A DNA stretch of 64,000 nt from an uncultured Verrucomicrobiota bacterium (GTDB taxonomy: Bacteria > Verrucomicrobiota > Verrucomicrobiia > Opitutales > Seribacteraceae), in the NCBI GenBank assembly GCA_902618175.1, contig CACMZN010000003.1, forward strand, positions 1 to 64,000, given 5' to 3'. Below are positions 9,825 to 20,051 of the stretch, piece after piece; the first letter of the stretch is position 1; each line of letters starts with the position of its first letter. The notes below the pieces were generated by a model. The model saw only the letters and a list, made by a program, of their open reading frames with translations. It was not told the DNA's origin and did no database searches. The translations under genes and the position numbers were made by a program.

Positions 9825-10739
9825 TCAAAGATCATCTGATCTTAGGGCACCAGTCTCCACGATCGATCTCGCCTCTTTTTTGATTGATTTATTTTTTGTC
9901 TTGATCAGCTCGTATTTACTTTTTGTCTCTGAACGATACTGGCGATGTAGTTCCCTTCTAATTTCTTGTGGAACACCTAAGATTGAAGAAGAGAGACTAT
10001 TTTTGGATTCGACGAGCTCTTGATTCAATGAAGTCAATTCATCCCTAATCGAACTCATATTATCAGTCACCTCAAACCTAGATGGTCGATCCGTTTGGTA
10101 AGACTCCAATTTTTGATGAGCGTCCATTCGAAGTTGGTTGATTTGTTCCAGACGCGAATGATTAGAAGTTTTGAAATTTTCTATGGTGACGCGAATGCTC
10201 TCGTAACTCGGATCGTTTCCGAGGGATTGAATTTGTATTTGCAGATCATTTCTCAAGGATCGCTCTTGGGAGCGAACTTCTTCGATCTGGTCCATGAGTG
10301 AGGAAGGAATAACTGGTCTTTCAGCCCTGTAGGACTCTGACAAATCGCCCCGCTTTACCAAAAGCTTTCTTATTTCCAACAATGGAATGATTGCATCTTC
10401 ATAGGAAATTGAACCGTTTTCGACAGCGTTCAATATGTCTCTTTCAGCAGCAACAGGATCGAGTTTTTGATTGGCACTTAGAATAGACTCTGCGTTTTGT
10501 TCCTGTGGTTCGGTTTTGCTGTTCAACCAATAATCCAGAGAGTAGGAATTGATGATAGGCTGGAAGGAGGGGGGAGCGGAATCAGGATTGTCAAGTGGAG
10601 CATTTGGTGGAAGTTCGAGAGGTTGAGCACTTAAGATGGAGATGGGGAATGGAAGAGCAAAGAAAATACGATTACATCGAAACAGTGAGTGGAAGACTTC
10701 GATAAAGTCTTGAAGGAATTTGATTAAATTCATTTTCAA
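9825..10739 (-). CDS. Exported coiled-coil hypothetical protein, possible distant relative of the 8722..9588 product
   Basis: Hydrophobic N-terminal segment, long helical repeats; shared layout (ERDILNAVENGSISYEDAIIPLLEI vs EAEIIERIQSGEITPEEGRERLGEI). Confidence 0.6.
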   Translation of the reverse strand: MKMNLIKFLQDFIEVFHSLFRCNRIFFALPFPISILSAQPLELPPNAPLDNPDSAPPSFQPIINSYSLDYWLNSKTEPQEQNAESILSANQKLDPVAAERDILNAVENGSISYEDAIIPLLEIRKLLVKRGDLSESYRAERPVIPSSLMDQIEEVRSQERSLRNDLQIQIQSLGNDPSYESIRVTIENFKTSNHSRLEQINQLRMDAHQKLESYQTDRPSRFEVTDNMSSIRDELTSLNQELVESKNSLSSSILGVPQEIRRELHRQYRSETKSKYELIKTKNKSIKKEARSIVETGALRSDDL

Positions 10740-10742
10740 ACA

Positions 10743-12167
10743 CTACCTTAATAACACATGATTTGCAACCTGTCCCTTGATACTTTTTTGGAGCCTATAC
10801 CGGACGTAATCCCTAGGTACTCCGAGAATCCGGGCAGCCTCGGATACATTTCCATTTGTTTGATCGACTGCCTGCCGGATCAGGCGCAGAATTTCCTTTT
10901 CCAAATCAAATCCGGACGATGGAAAAGAGAAGGAAGTATTGAGCCAATCGTCCGCAACTGCATCGCCCGGATCTTTTTTGTTTTGAAAGTTCAATCTTGA
11001 TATTTCCAGTTCTTTCCCACTTCGGCTCATGACAAGTGCACGTTCAAGTTCGTGAATGAGTTCACGTGAGTTGCCTGGCCAAAGATGGGTAAGCAGATAA
11101 TCCTCACTTGATTTTGAGAGTTGGGGCACGGGTAACTTGTATTTCTTGCAAAGTCCGTTAAGAAAATGCTTAGCCAGACAAAGTATGTCTCTTCCCCTGT
11201 CATGTAGAGGAGGTATATTGATTCGCAGGAGATCCAGACGGTGAAACAAATCTTCGCGAAAAGTACTTTCGCATACCATTTTGCGGAGACTTTGGTTTGC
11301 TGCCACAATAATCCTCGCGTCCACTAAGATTTCTTTGGTTCCTCCTAACCTTCGAATGCTTCCTTTTTCAATTGCGAGTAAGATCTTGGCTTGCGCGGGC
11401 AAAGACAAACTTGCGACTTCATCAAGAAAAAGTGTTCCTCCATGGGCTGCCTCAAAAAGTCCGATTCGAGCACTTTTAGCATCAGTAAATGCACCTTTTT
11501 CATGTCCGAAAAGTTCCGACTCAATCAAATTGTCAGGAATTGCAGAACAATTTACTTCAACAAATGATTGTTCCGATCTTGCTCCGTTTGCATGAACCCA
11601 TCGCGCATAGGTGGATTTACCTGATCCAGTTGGTCCTTCGATCAGTAGAGGAGGGAGATGGGCGGAAAGTCTACGATCCGCTTCGAGGATTTTTTCAAGC
11701 TCCTTCAAGTCTTGGTCGAGAGATCCTCCAAAAAACAGGCTTTCCGATTTTTTCTTTCTCTCTTCCATGTCGTGTTGGCGGATGCGAGTTTTTTTTCTGC
11801 GATTACTGGATTGAGAAAAAATGAGAGGCAACTCTTCCAGATCGAAGGGTTTGCTAAGATAATCCACTGCTCCCAAACGCATCGCTTCCACAGCGGGACG
11901 AATACCGCTTTCACCAGTCATTAGAATCGTCAAAACATTTTCCGGAATGAACTGATCACCAAGCAATTCCAGGCTAACTCCATCGGGCAGATTGAGGTCG
12001 AGTAGTGCAGCATCAAAAGAAAAGCTGTTCAAGGCGTTTTTGGCTTCTTGGATCGTTGAGCAATGCACGACTTCTCCTCCTTTATCCTCAATGCATGCTG
12101 AAATTCTTTTCGCAAGCAAGAGATCATCCTCCAAGAGGAGTACTTCCTGTTTATGAAAAAAATCCAT
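10743..12167 (-). CDS. Sigma54-dependent NtrC-family response regulator (receiver + AAA+ + Fis HTH)
   Basis: Receiver LLEDDLLLAKR...ALLDLNLPDG; GPTGSGKSTYARWVH; ESELFGHEKGAFTDAKS; GTLFLDEVASL; Fis-like NVSEAARILGVPRDYVRYRL. Confidence 0.95.
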   Translation of the reverse strand: MDFFHKQEVLLLEDDLLLAKRISACIEDKGGEVVHCSTIQEAKNALNSFSFDAALLDLNLPDGVSLELLGDQFIPENVLTILMTGESGIRPAVEAMRLGAVDYLSKPFDLEELPLIFSQSSNRRKKTRIRQHDMEERKKKSESLFFGGSLDQDLKELEKILEADRRLSAHLPPLLIEGPTGSGKSTYARWVHANGARSEQSFVEVNCSAIPDNLIESELFGHEKGAFTDAKSARIGLFEAAHGGTLFLDEVASLSLPAQAKILLAIEKGSIRRLGGTKEILVDARIIVAANQSLRKMVCESTFREDLFHRLDLLRINIPPLHDRGRDILCLAKHFLNGLCKKYKLPVPQLSKSSEDYLLTHLWPGNSRELIHELERALVMSRSGKELEISRLNFQNKKDPGDAVADDWLNTSFSFPSSGFDLEKEILRLIRQAVDQTNGNVSEAARILGVPRDYVRYRLQKSIKGQVANHVLLR

Positions 12168-12255
12168 TAGACCTATTTTTGCATGAATTCCTAAAATTCA
12201 TTGCTTACACACCTCGGGAAAAAGAAAAAACTTTGCAAATCCTTTTTCAGAGGAC

Positions 12256-13503
12256 ATGGTTTGGGTATTGAATCTTCTTAAGTTGATTAGTTTCTTTTGC
12301 TTGTTCGTTTCTTTGGTTCAAGCGAAGGTCTCGTCCCTTGCGGACCGCCCAGATTGGAGCGAGTTGAACGAGTTTCAAAAAAAATGGACAAAGGAGCAAT
12401 TTGAATCAACTCTAAGAAATCTCTATTGCCCCAGAGAATCCTGGTGGAAACCCTGGATTGACCTAGATGAAAACCATGTGCGGATCAAGAAAGCAAATGA
12501 AAAGGACGCCTGGTACAAACTCAATTTTGCCGACTCAGATACTGAAGTCCCTAACGAAGTTTCTTTTCCAACCTCTCTTAAGAAAATGAAAATTGCCTTG
12601 GACCCTGGACATCTTGGTGGAGCATTTTCGGAGATGGAGGGGCGACATTTTTCAATTGGTAATGACAAACCGGTCAAAGAAGGGGACTTGACACTGGAAG
12701 TTGCATTGAAAACGAAAGTTTTACTTGAAGCAGAGGGGGCAGAGGTATTTGTCACCCGAAATGTAGGAGAACCGGTCACTGAGAAACGGGAATGGGATTT
12801 TATGGTCGAGGCTGAGTCTTGGATAAGCCAAAGATCCCTGAATCCTCCTTTTACCTCTTCAGCCGAGAGAGAAAAAATGATTAGGAAAAGAAGAGAAATG
12901 CTGTTTTACCGAGTCAGTGAAATTTATGCCCGCAGTACTTTGTTGCAGGAACGCTTTCAACCTGATCTCACGATTTGCATTCACTTAAATGCGGCTCCAT
13001 GGAGAGACCCTGATAATCCTCAACTGGTTGAACGGAATGATTACCATGTTCTAGTAAATGGTTGCTATATGGGGGGGGAATTGGCGTACGAAAACCAAAG
13101 ATTCGAAATGCTCAAAAGACTTCTTAATGGTTGGGGGAAGTTCGAACAGAAATCAGCAGAATCAATGGCCTTGGCTTTTTCTGAAGTTACGAAACTACCA
13201 GCGTTTGTCTACAAGGGGCCAAACGCATTGAAAATCGGAAAGGTGGATGGAGTATGGGCAAGAAATCTTCTTGCCAATAGGATTTATCCCGGACCGGTAA
13301 TTTTTTTGGAGCCATATGTGGCGAACTCAGTGGAGGTGTATCATAGACTAAGGCCAGAATATGACAAAGAAACCAATAAAAGTATAAACAGACTTCTGCC
13401 TCCGCTTACTGATGAATACGCACAAGCTATCCTTCTAGGAATCAAATCGATGTTTCAAGAATTGCAACCATCCACTATTTCCTCAGGCAATCTTCCACCA
13501 TAG
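12256..13503 (+). CDS. N-acetylmuramoyl-L-alanine amidase
   Basis: MKIALDPGHLGG...EGDLTLEVALKTKVLLEAEGAEVFVTRN...FQPDLTICIHLNAAPW; signal peptide. Confidence 0.85.
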   Translation: MVWVLNLLKLISFFCLFVSLVQAKVSSLADRPDWSELNEFQKKWTKEQFESTLRNLYCPRESWWKPWIDLDENHVRIKKANEKDAWYKLNFADSDTEVPNEVSFPTSLKKMKIALDPGHLGGAFSEMEGRHFSIGNDKPVKEGDLTLEVALKTKVLLEAEGAEVFVTRNVGEPVTEKREWDFMVEAESWISQRSLNPPFTSSAEREKMIRKRREMLFYRVSEIYARSTLLQERFQPDLTICIHLNAAPWRDPDNPQLVERNDYHVLVNGCYMGGELAYENQRFEMLKRLLNGWGKFEQKSAESMALAFSEVTKLPAFVYKGPNALKIGKVDGVWARNLLANRIYPGPVIFLEPYVANSVEVYHRLRPEYDKETNKSINRLLPPLTDEYAQAILLGIKSMFQELQPSTISSGNLPP

Positions 13504-14023
13504 TCTTCAATGCTGCCGAATTGGAATCCACCGCATCCTTGGGACCTGTCATCTTGATGAAGATCGCCCCTTCCTTACCTTGTACAATTGCAGCCAACAT
13601 TGCGAAACCCGGTTTGGGTGTTTTGGGACCAAAAGGAGTACCACTTAGGAAGGTTCCATAAGCTTGAGCATATGTAACTTCTGTTTCTCCAATGATTAAG
13701 GTCTTTACGGATTCTCCCTCTGCTTGTTCGAACTGTTTCATCCAACGGTCCACGTTTGCTTTGACTCCGCCAGCTCCACCTGGACCAAAATGGTAGAAAA
13801 CTACCTCCGCCATTTTTTCCTCACCAGGAGCATCAAATTGAGCAACCCTCATGTTGGAGCTTGGTTTTGAAGATTGCCATGTATCAGGCGCCGTGAAGGA
13901 ATAGCCCGTTATTTCGACTTCCTTTCCCATGGAGGAAGTGTAAAACAAAAGAAAGAGGAGTAATGCGTGCGTAAGGTTTTTCTTCATTATTCGTAATAAA
14001 TGCAAAGTCCAGACAACCGGCAA
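13475..14023 (-). CDS. Hypothetical exported protein
   Basis: 182 aa; signal peptide; convergent 29-bp 3' overlap with the amidase gene. Confidence 0.6.
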   Translation of the reverse strand: MPVVWTLHLLRIMKKNLTHALLLFLLFYTSSMGKEVEITGYSFTAPDTWQSSKPSSNMRVAQFDAPGEEKMAEVVFYHFGPGGAGGVKANVDRWMKQFEQAEGESVKTLIIGETEVTYAQAYGTFLSGTPFGPKTPKPGFAMLAAIVQGKEGAIFIKMTGPKDAVDSNSAALKTMVEDCLRK

Positions 14024-14024
14024 G

Positions 14025-14759
14025 CTAAGGTTTTCTAAAAATCATGAAATGCTGCTGAGGAAGAATATTCAAAGTCTTCTCCCAAACAAATCCAACTGCT
14101 TGCATTTCAAGTTTTGCTTGTTTTTGGGTCATTTTGTGAAGTGGTTTGATCCTCACTGATGGATCTTCTTTTCTGTACTCGATTAAAATCAATCGTCCGT
14201 TCCTTTTCAGCGACTTTGAGATCGAGAGCATCATTTCATAAGGATGAGAAAATTCATGATAAGCGTCTACAAGCAGGGCGGCGTCGGTAGATTCGGGTTT
14301 GAGTTTGGTGTCTGTCACAGTGCTTTGCACGGGGCAAACGTTCGAGGTTCCATTTTGTCTTATTTTGGCCCGAACAATGGCCAGCATCTGAGAAGATATA
14401 TCTACTGCGAAAACTCGTCCCTTGGGAACCAAAGGAGCCATCCTGAATGAAAAATAGCCTGACCCTGCACCAATGTCTGCAACTTGGTCCTGAGGTTTCA
14501 ATTCCATATTCTTGATCAGCAGGTCAGTTCGTTCTTCCTGTTCACGCTTCGGACGCTCCAGCCAGGAGGCACCCAGGTGCCCCATTACTTTGGAGATCTC
14601 TCGACCCATGTAAATTTTTCCGATTCCATCTCTTGAGGCTTCAGTCCAATTGTAGACGGTTTCTTCCCGACCTAAAATGTACCAAATAGGTGCGAACAGC
14701 AACTCAAGTATGAGAAGGTTTCTAATCGCATTTGTGCCCACGACGAAATCACACTCCAA
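14025..14759 (-). CDS. Class I SAM-dependent methyltransferase
   Basis: VADIGAGSGYFSFRMAPLVPKGRVFAVDIS motif I. Confidence 0.82.
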   Translation of the reverse strand: MECDFVVGTNAIRNLLILELLFAPIWYILGREETVYNWTEASRDGIGKIYMGREISKVMGHLGASWLERPKREQEERTDLLIKNMELKPQDQVADIGAGSGYFSFRMAPLVPKGRVFAVDISSQMLAIVRAKIRQNGTSNVCPVQSTVTDTKLKPESTDAALLVDAYHEFSHPYEMMLSISKSLKRNGRLILIEYRKEDPSVRIKPLHKMTQKQAKLEMQAVGFVWEKTLNILPQQHFMIFRKP

Positions 14760-14828
14760 TGGTGCGAACTCTTTTGCAAATCAATATTGAACGTATTCGA
14801 ACTTACGGTTAAGAATGAATGTCTGCTG

Positions 14829-15719
14829 ATGAAAGTGATAAGAGCCAAAAGTGCAGGATTTTGTTGGGGGGTCGAGCGTGCTGTTCAGGTTGCCCGTGAA
14901 GAGGCAAAAGGGGGAATGAAGACAGTCTACACTGATGGACCCTTGATTCACAACAAGCAGATGATGCAGGCCTTAAGCCAAGAGGACATTCGAGAAGTGG
15001 GGGATTATCAAAGTAAAAAGGATTTGAATTTGGAAGACAAGGTTGATGGTAGGGAGTCAGTTGTCGTTGTTCGAGCACATGGTATTTCACCCCAAAGAAG
15101 GGAATATCTCAAAAGTCTTGGTTTGCCTTTCAAAGATGGAACATGTCCGGATGTTGGAATTATTGCGGGAAAAGTCAAAATGCATGCTGAAAAAGGATAT
15201 GACATTGTAATTTTTGGTGATCCCGAACATCCGGAGGTCATTGGATTGCTTGGCTATGCCAAAGGGCAGGGGCATGTGATTTCATCTCAAGAAGAAATTC
15301 CTCACCTTCCCAAGCTTGGGAAGAAAGTTGCTATGGTTTCACAGTCTACGATGTTCACTCATGAATTTCGCAATCTTTCAAACGAAATGGCAAGGATTTG
15401 TCCCGAATTAGTCGTCTTTGATACGATTTGCGGAGCTACCAAGGAACGTCAGTCAGATTTGATCCATTTGGTCGAACAGGGTGCAGATGCAATTGTAGTC
15501 ATTGGCGGAAAACATTCCGCTAACACCCGAAAACTTGCTAAACTTGCCTCTTCCCATGGTCGACCAACCTTTCATGTGGAAACCGCTGAAGATCTAAGGG
15601 ATCATGAATTCACCTCTTTTGATGTTGTTGGTGTGACTGCTGGAGCTTCCACTCCGGAATTCATCATTCGGAGCGTTTGCGATAAACTGGAAACCTTCAA
15701 TTCCGGGGAGAATTCATGA
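14829..15719 (+). CDS. ispH: 4-hydroxy-3-methylbut-2-enyl diphosphate reductase
   Basis: MKVIRAKSAGFCWGVERAVQVA; VVRAHGISPQ; TCPDVG; VGVTAGASTPEFII. Start chosen at the internal ATG matching the family N-terminus. Confidence 0.95.
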   Translation: MKVIRAKSAGFCWGVERAVQVAREEAKGGMKTVYTDGPLIHNKQMMQALSQEDIREVGDYQSKKDLNLEDKVDGRESVVVVRAHGISPQRREYLKSLGLPFKDGTCPDVGIIAGKVKMHAEKGYDIVIFGDPEHPEVIGLLGYAKGQGHVISSQEEIPHLPKLGKKVAMVSQSTMFTHEFRNLSNEMARICPELVVFDTICGATKERQSDLIHLVEQGADAIVVIGGKHSANTRKLAKLASSHGRPTFHVETAEDLRDHEFTSFDVVGVTAGASTPEFIIRSVCDKLETFNSGENS

Positions 15720-17140
15720 ACCCTGAACTTCCGAACGTATTGGCTGAACGCTATGCTTCTCCAGCCATGAAATCTCTCTGGTCAGCAAGTGGTAAAATTA
15801 TATTGGAACGAGAATTCTGGATTGCCGTGATGCGAGCTCAAAAAGAACTTGGCCTTAAAATCGAGAAATCTGCCATTCAGCGATCGGAAGAAGTTCGGAA
15901 TCGTGTCAATTTGGACGCTATTAGGAAAAGAGAGGTTGTCACCAAGCACGACGTGAAAGCTCGTTTGGAAGAATTCGCGGAGCTTGCAGGTCATCAACAT
16001 GCTCATAAAGGCATGACCAGTAGAGACTTGACTGAAAACGTCGAGCAATTGCAAATACACCGTTCACTGGGGATCATTCTCGAAAAGGGAATCGCCGCCT
16101 TGATCGGCTTGGCAAAAAAAACTACCGAATATAAGAATATTCCAATAACTGCAAGATCTCACAACGTGCCTGCCCAACTCACTACCTTGGGAAAACGAAT
16201 GGCTAATTGGGGAGAGGAATTGGAGCGTGGCTTGGAGGCAATGAATCGGATGTGCGCCACATATCCCTACCGGGGGATCAAAGGTGCAGTGGGTACCCGA
16301 CTTGATCAAGTGACTCTTTTGGGCAATCCACAAAAAGCGGATAGTTTAGACAAGAAGATCATGGAGCATTTGGGTGCTCCGGCAAATTGGGAAAATGTTG
16401 GGCAGATTTATCCTAGAAGTTTGGATTTTGAAGTGGTTTCTCTTTTGGTCAGATTGTCTTCGGCACCTTCTAGTTTTGCGAAAACGGTCAGAATAATGGC
16501 CGGACATGAGCTTATGGGTGAAGGATTTGCCGAAGGTCAGACCGGTTCTTCCGCCATGCCGCATAAAATGAACAGCCGAAGTTGCGAAAGAATCAACGGT
16601 TTTCAAGCGATACTCAATGGACATTTGACTATGGTTTCACAATTATCGGGAGATCAGTGGAATGAAGGTGATGTTTCTTGCTCCGTGGTGAGAAGGGTTG
16701 CTCTTCCTGATGCTTTCTTCGCTTTGGATGGTCTCCTGGATACCTTCATCACGGTGTTGAACCAAATGGAGGCTTTTCCAGCCGTAATCGAATCCGAGAA
16801 ACAACGTTATTTGCCTTTTCTTCTCACTACAACACTTTTGATGGAATCAATAAAAAGGGGAGCTGGAAGAGAGGATGCACACGAAGCAATAAAGAAGCAT
16901 GCTCTGTCTGCCGTTGAAGATTTGCGGAAAGGCAGGATCAGCGAAAACGACTTGGTCTTGAGATTGTCGAGAGACAAAAAGGTAGGTCTGGACATGAGGA
17001 CGATTCAGTCGATTATCAAGAAGGGCGAAAGGGCATTGGGTTCGTCAAATGAACAGGTGGAATATTTTCTTCTTAGAGCACGATCATGGGGAGAAAGATA
17101 TCCAGAAGCGAAAAATTATTCACCACCTGCAATTCTTTGA
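15716..17140 (+). CDS. purB: Adenylosuccinate lyase
   Basis: TSRDLTENVEQLQI; GSSAMPHKMNSRSCERI signature; ATGA overlap with ispH. Confidence 0.93.
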   Translation: MNPELPNVLAERYASPAMKSLWSASGKIILEREFWIAVMRAQKELGLKIEKSAIQRSEEVRNRVNLDAIRKREVVTKHDVKARLEEFAELAGHQHAHKGMTSRDLTENVEQLQIHRSLGIILEKGIAALIGLAKKTTEYKNIPITARSHNVPAQLTTLGKRMANWGEELERGLEAMNRMCATYPYRGIKGAVGTRLDQVTLLGNPQKADSLDKKIMEHLGAPANWENVGQIYPRSLDFEVVSLLVRLSSAPSSFAKTVRIMAGHELMGEGFAEGQTGSSAMPHKMNSRSCERINGFQAILNGHLTMVSQLSGDQWNEGDVSCSVVRRVALPDAFFALDGLLDTFITVLNQMEAFPAVIESEKQRYLPFLLTTTLLMESIKRGAGREDAHEAIKKHALSAVEDLRKGRISENDLVLRLSRDKKVGLDMRTIQSIIKKGERALGSSNEQVEYFLLRARSWGERYPEAKNYSPPAIL

Positions 17141-17242
17141 TCCAACAAGCAACCTCTGAAACAGAGAAGTGAGTGATTTTTGCGATTGCCAATATCCTTC
17201 AACCAATGTGCATTAAAAGGTTTCATATATCTATTTTAAGAC

Positions 17243-18505
17243 ATGACAGAGGAACTAATAGGAAATTGTTTGGTAGCCCAGTCAGGTGGTCCAACAGCCG
17301 TAATTAACGCAAGCGTAGCCGGAGTTGTTTCGGAGGCGCTGAATCATGTCTGTATTGAAGAGGTTTACGGTGGGATGAATGGAGTGCTTGGCATTTTGAG
17401 AGAGGAATTGATCGATCTGGCAGAAGAATCCCAGCAAAACATAAGAGGTCTTCGCTACACCCCTGCTTCCGCTCTCGGAACCTGCCGGTTCAAATTGAGG
17501 CGAGAACAGGATTATGAACGCATTCTACAAGTTTTCGAAGCCCACAACATTCGCTTCTTCTTTTACTGTGGAGGGAATGATTCGCAGGATACGGCAGACA
17601 AGATTTCCAAACTTGCGCAAAGCAAAGGTTATGCATTGAGGGTTATCGGCGTTCCGAAGACAATTGACAATGATCTGGTAACCACCGATCACTGCCCGGG
17701 CTACGGCAGCGTGGTAAAGTATATTTGTTCTGTGGTTCGTGAAACGGCCCTAGACCATGAAGCTATGGGACAGCACGACCTGGTTTCCATTGTTGAAGTG
17801 ATGGGCAGAAATGCAGGATGGATTGCGGCTGGCTCCACGCTTGCCAAAGCGAAAGACAATCCAAATGATGCACCTCATTTGATTTACTTGCCTGAACGAC
17901 CTTTTTCCAAAGATAAATTCGTCGATGACGTTCAACGAGTTCTCAAGAAAAATCGTTACTGTTTGGTTGTGGTTGGAGAAGGACTTACTGACAAGGATGG
18001 AAATTACATAGCCAATAGTGCAAGTGGACAAGATGCTTTTGGACACCAACAATTAGGAGGCATTGGGGATTTTCTCGCCAATCTAGTGGAGGAAAATCTT
18101 GCCGTAAAAGCACGATCTTCAAAGTTGGGAACAGGACAAAGAGCAGCAGCACACTGCTCTTCTCAAACCGACAACGACGAGGCATTCATGGCTGGAAAAT
18201 CCGCTGTCAAGGCGGCAGTGGAAGGAGAAACCGACAAGATGGTAATACTGGTCCGCGCCGAGGGTGATGCTTATGCCTGTGAAACTAGTTTAGCTCCTCT
18301 GTCTGAGATTGCCAACGGAGTAAAGGATATTCCTGAAGATTGGATAGCCGAAGACGGTGTAAGCATGACTGCAAAATTCATCAAATATTGTCAACCTTTG
18401 ATCCAAGGTGAAGTTAATGTTCCATTTGAAAATGGGGTTCCGTCTTACGTACGACTGTCTAGAAGAAGAATCAGAAAAGTTTTGGATCCTCACGAATTCG
18501 AATAA
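17243..18505 (+). CDS. Diphosphate--fructose-6-phosphate 1-phosphotransferase / 6-phosphofructokinase family
   Basis: CLVAQSGGPTAVINAS; FYCGGNDSQDTADKI; GVPKTIDNDLVTTDHCPGYGS; VEVMGRNAGWIAA. Confidence 0.93.
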   Translation: MTEELIGNCLVAQSGGPTAVINASVAGVVSEALNHVCIEEVYGGMNGVLGILREELIDLAEESQQNIRGLRYTPASALGTCRFKLRREQDYERILQVFEAHNIRFFFYCGGNDSQDTADKISKLAQSKGYALRVIGVPKTIDNDLVTTDHCPGYGSVVKYICSVVRETALDHEAMGQHDLVSIVEVMGRNAGWIAAGSTLAKAKDNPNDAPHLIYLPERPFSKDKFVDDVQRVLKKNRYCLVVVGEGLTDKDGNYIANSASGQDAFGHQQLGGIGDFLANLVEENLAVKARSSKLGTGQRAAAHCSSQTDNDEAFMAGKSAVKAAVEGETDKMVILVRAEGDAYACETSLAPLSEIANGVKDIPEDWIAEDGVSMTAKFIKYCQPLIQGEVNVPFENGVPSYVRLSRRRIRKVLDPHEFE

Positions 18506-18719
18506 CTTTTTTCATTTTTAATCGAAAAGATAAAACCAGCAGGCCATTATCCATTGATCACTCCTTTGCGGGTCGCGATATTTGGATCTTCATCGCATCT
18601 CATGCATCTGCAAGAGTTCCTTTTTAACACTCAATCAAAATCTCCGGGAGACCCACGCAATCCCGGTATCTGCCTTCTTAAGTGCTCTTAGCAAAGGAAA
18701 AGACTGTATCCAAATAGTT

Positions 18720-19982
18720 TCAAGGCACGACTTCGTTTTCGACCATTTGTTCAAATGTCTGCCTTTTTCTTATGATTGCAAGTGTGCCGTCTTTCTTTTT
18801 GATTATTTCAGCAGCTTCAGGGAAAGAGTTGTAGTTTTTGGCGGACATTGAGGAACAATAAGCTCCTACGCTCTCGATCACACAGAAATCGTCTACCTCC
18901 CCACGAAGTAGATTTCTCGGTGCCAAGGTCTCAGGGTCACCAGGTGCAGGAGTAAGCAAATCTCCTGATTCACAGCAGTGTCCGACTACCACTTGATTTT
19001 CTACGGACCGAAATCTCTCCTGAGTAGGATTCGTCACTATTACAATTGGATGTTGTGCTCCATAAAGACTTGGGCGTAAAATTTCAGTCATCCCCCCATC
19101 GACTTTTAAAAAACGATATCCTTCCGATCCAGTCGAAGTCACGTCCTGAACGGAAGTTACCAGACTGCAGGCGTGAGCGAGCAAAAAAGTCCCAGGTTCG
19201 ATTTCGAGAGAAAGTTTTCTACCGGTCTCCTCGGCAAACTTTTGAAACAGTTCCTTAACCGGATTACCTATCTCTTTCAAATCAGTTGCCTCTTCGTTGT
19301 CCATGCGTGCGACTTTATAACCACCACCCAAGTTTAAAGTTTGAACTGAAGGAAAAGCTCTCACCAAATCCAGACTCATTGATGCCACCTTTTTCCAAAC
19401 TTCCGGATCTGATCCCGAACCGATATGGGTGTGAATGCGTTCCACCTTCAAACCATATTCGATGCATAATTTTTTAGCATTTTCCAAATCATCCTTCCAA
19501 ATCCCGAAACTGCTGGAAGGACCCCCCACATTTGTACGGTTCGTTCCTCCGGAACCCACCCCGGGATTAAAACGCAAACCAATTGGTTCATTGATTCGCC
19601 ATTTGGCAAATTTATGGATTTGATGGATGGAACAAAGGTTGATCTTCACTCCATCCTGCAACCAATAACGAAAATCATCCGACAATTCTTGGGAACTCAA
19701 GGAAATCAGTTCGGTACCAAATCCAGATCGAATTGCTCTTTCCACTTCAAAGACCGAACTTGCGTCAACACCTAAACCTTCATCGTTGAATATTCGAAGA
19801 ATCGCACCGGTGGGTGCGGATTTCATTGCATATCTTGCAAAAAGCCCAAATGCATTGGGAAAATCCTGAACCTGCTTGGCATTGGCCCGAAGGATTGCCT
19901 CATCATAAACAAAGCTCGGAGTTCCAAACTCAATGCGTATTTGTTCCAGTTCCTCGTAAGTTAAAAAATTCAGAGAATCCAT
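18720..19982 (-). CDS. lysA: Diaminopimelate decarboxylase family (PLP-dependent)
   Basis: FARYAMKSAPTGAILRIF (PLP lysine); HTHIGSGSDPEVW; LNLGGGYKV; CCESGDLLTP. Confidence 0.85.
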   Translation of the reverse strand: MDSLNFLTYEELEQIRIEFGTPSFVYDEAILRANAKQVQDFPNAFGLFARYAMKSAPTGAILRIFNDEGLGVDASSVFEVERAIRSGFGTELISLSSQELSDDFRYWLQDGVKINLCSIHQIHKFAKWRINEPIGLRFNPGVGSGGTNRTNVGGPSSSFGIWKDDLENAKKLCIEYGLKVERIHTHIGSGSDPEVWKKVASMSLDLVRAFPSVQTLNLGGGYKVARMDNEEATDLKEIGNPVKELFQKFAEETGRKLSLEIEPGTFLLAHACSLVTSVQDVTSTGSEGYRFLKVDGGMTEILRPSLYGAQHPIVIVTNPTQERFRSVENQVVVGHCCESGDLLTPAPGDPETLAPRNLLRGEVDDFCVIESVGAYCSSMSAKNYNSFPEAAEIIKKKDGTLAIIRKRQTFEQMVENEVVP

Positions 19983-20051
19983 GAATTGAGATGTAAACCA
20001 TACAAATCATAACACAAGAGGCAAGCTTTCGAAGAGATGGGATTGCGTCGT

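Noticed and set aside
17141-17242. CTCTG-AAA-CAGAG hairpin after purB
   Set aside because: Five-bp stem with no U-tract; too weak to call a terminator.
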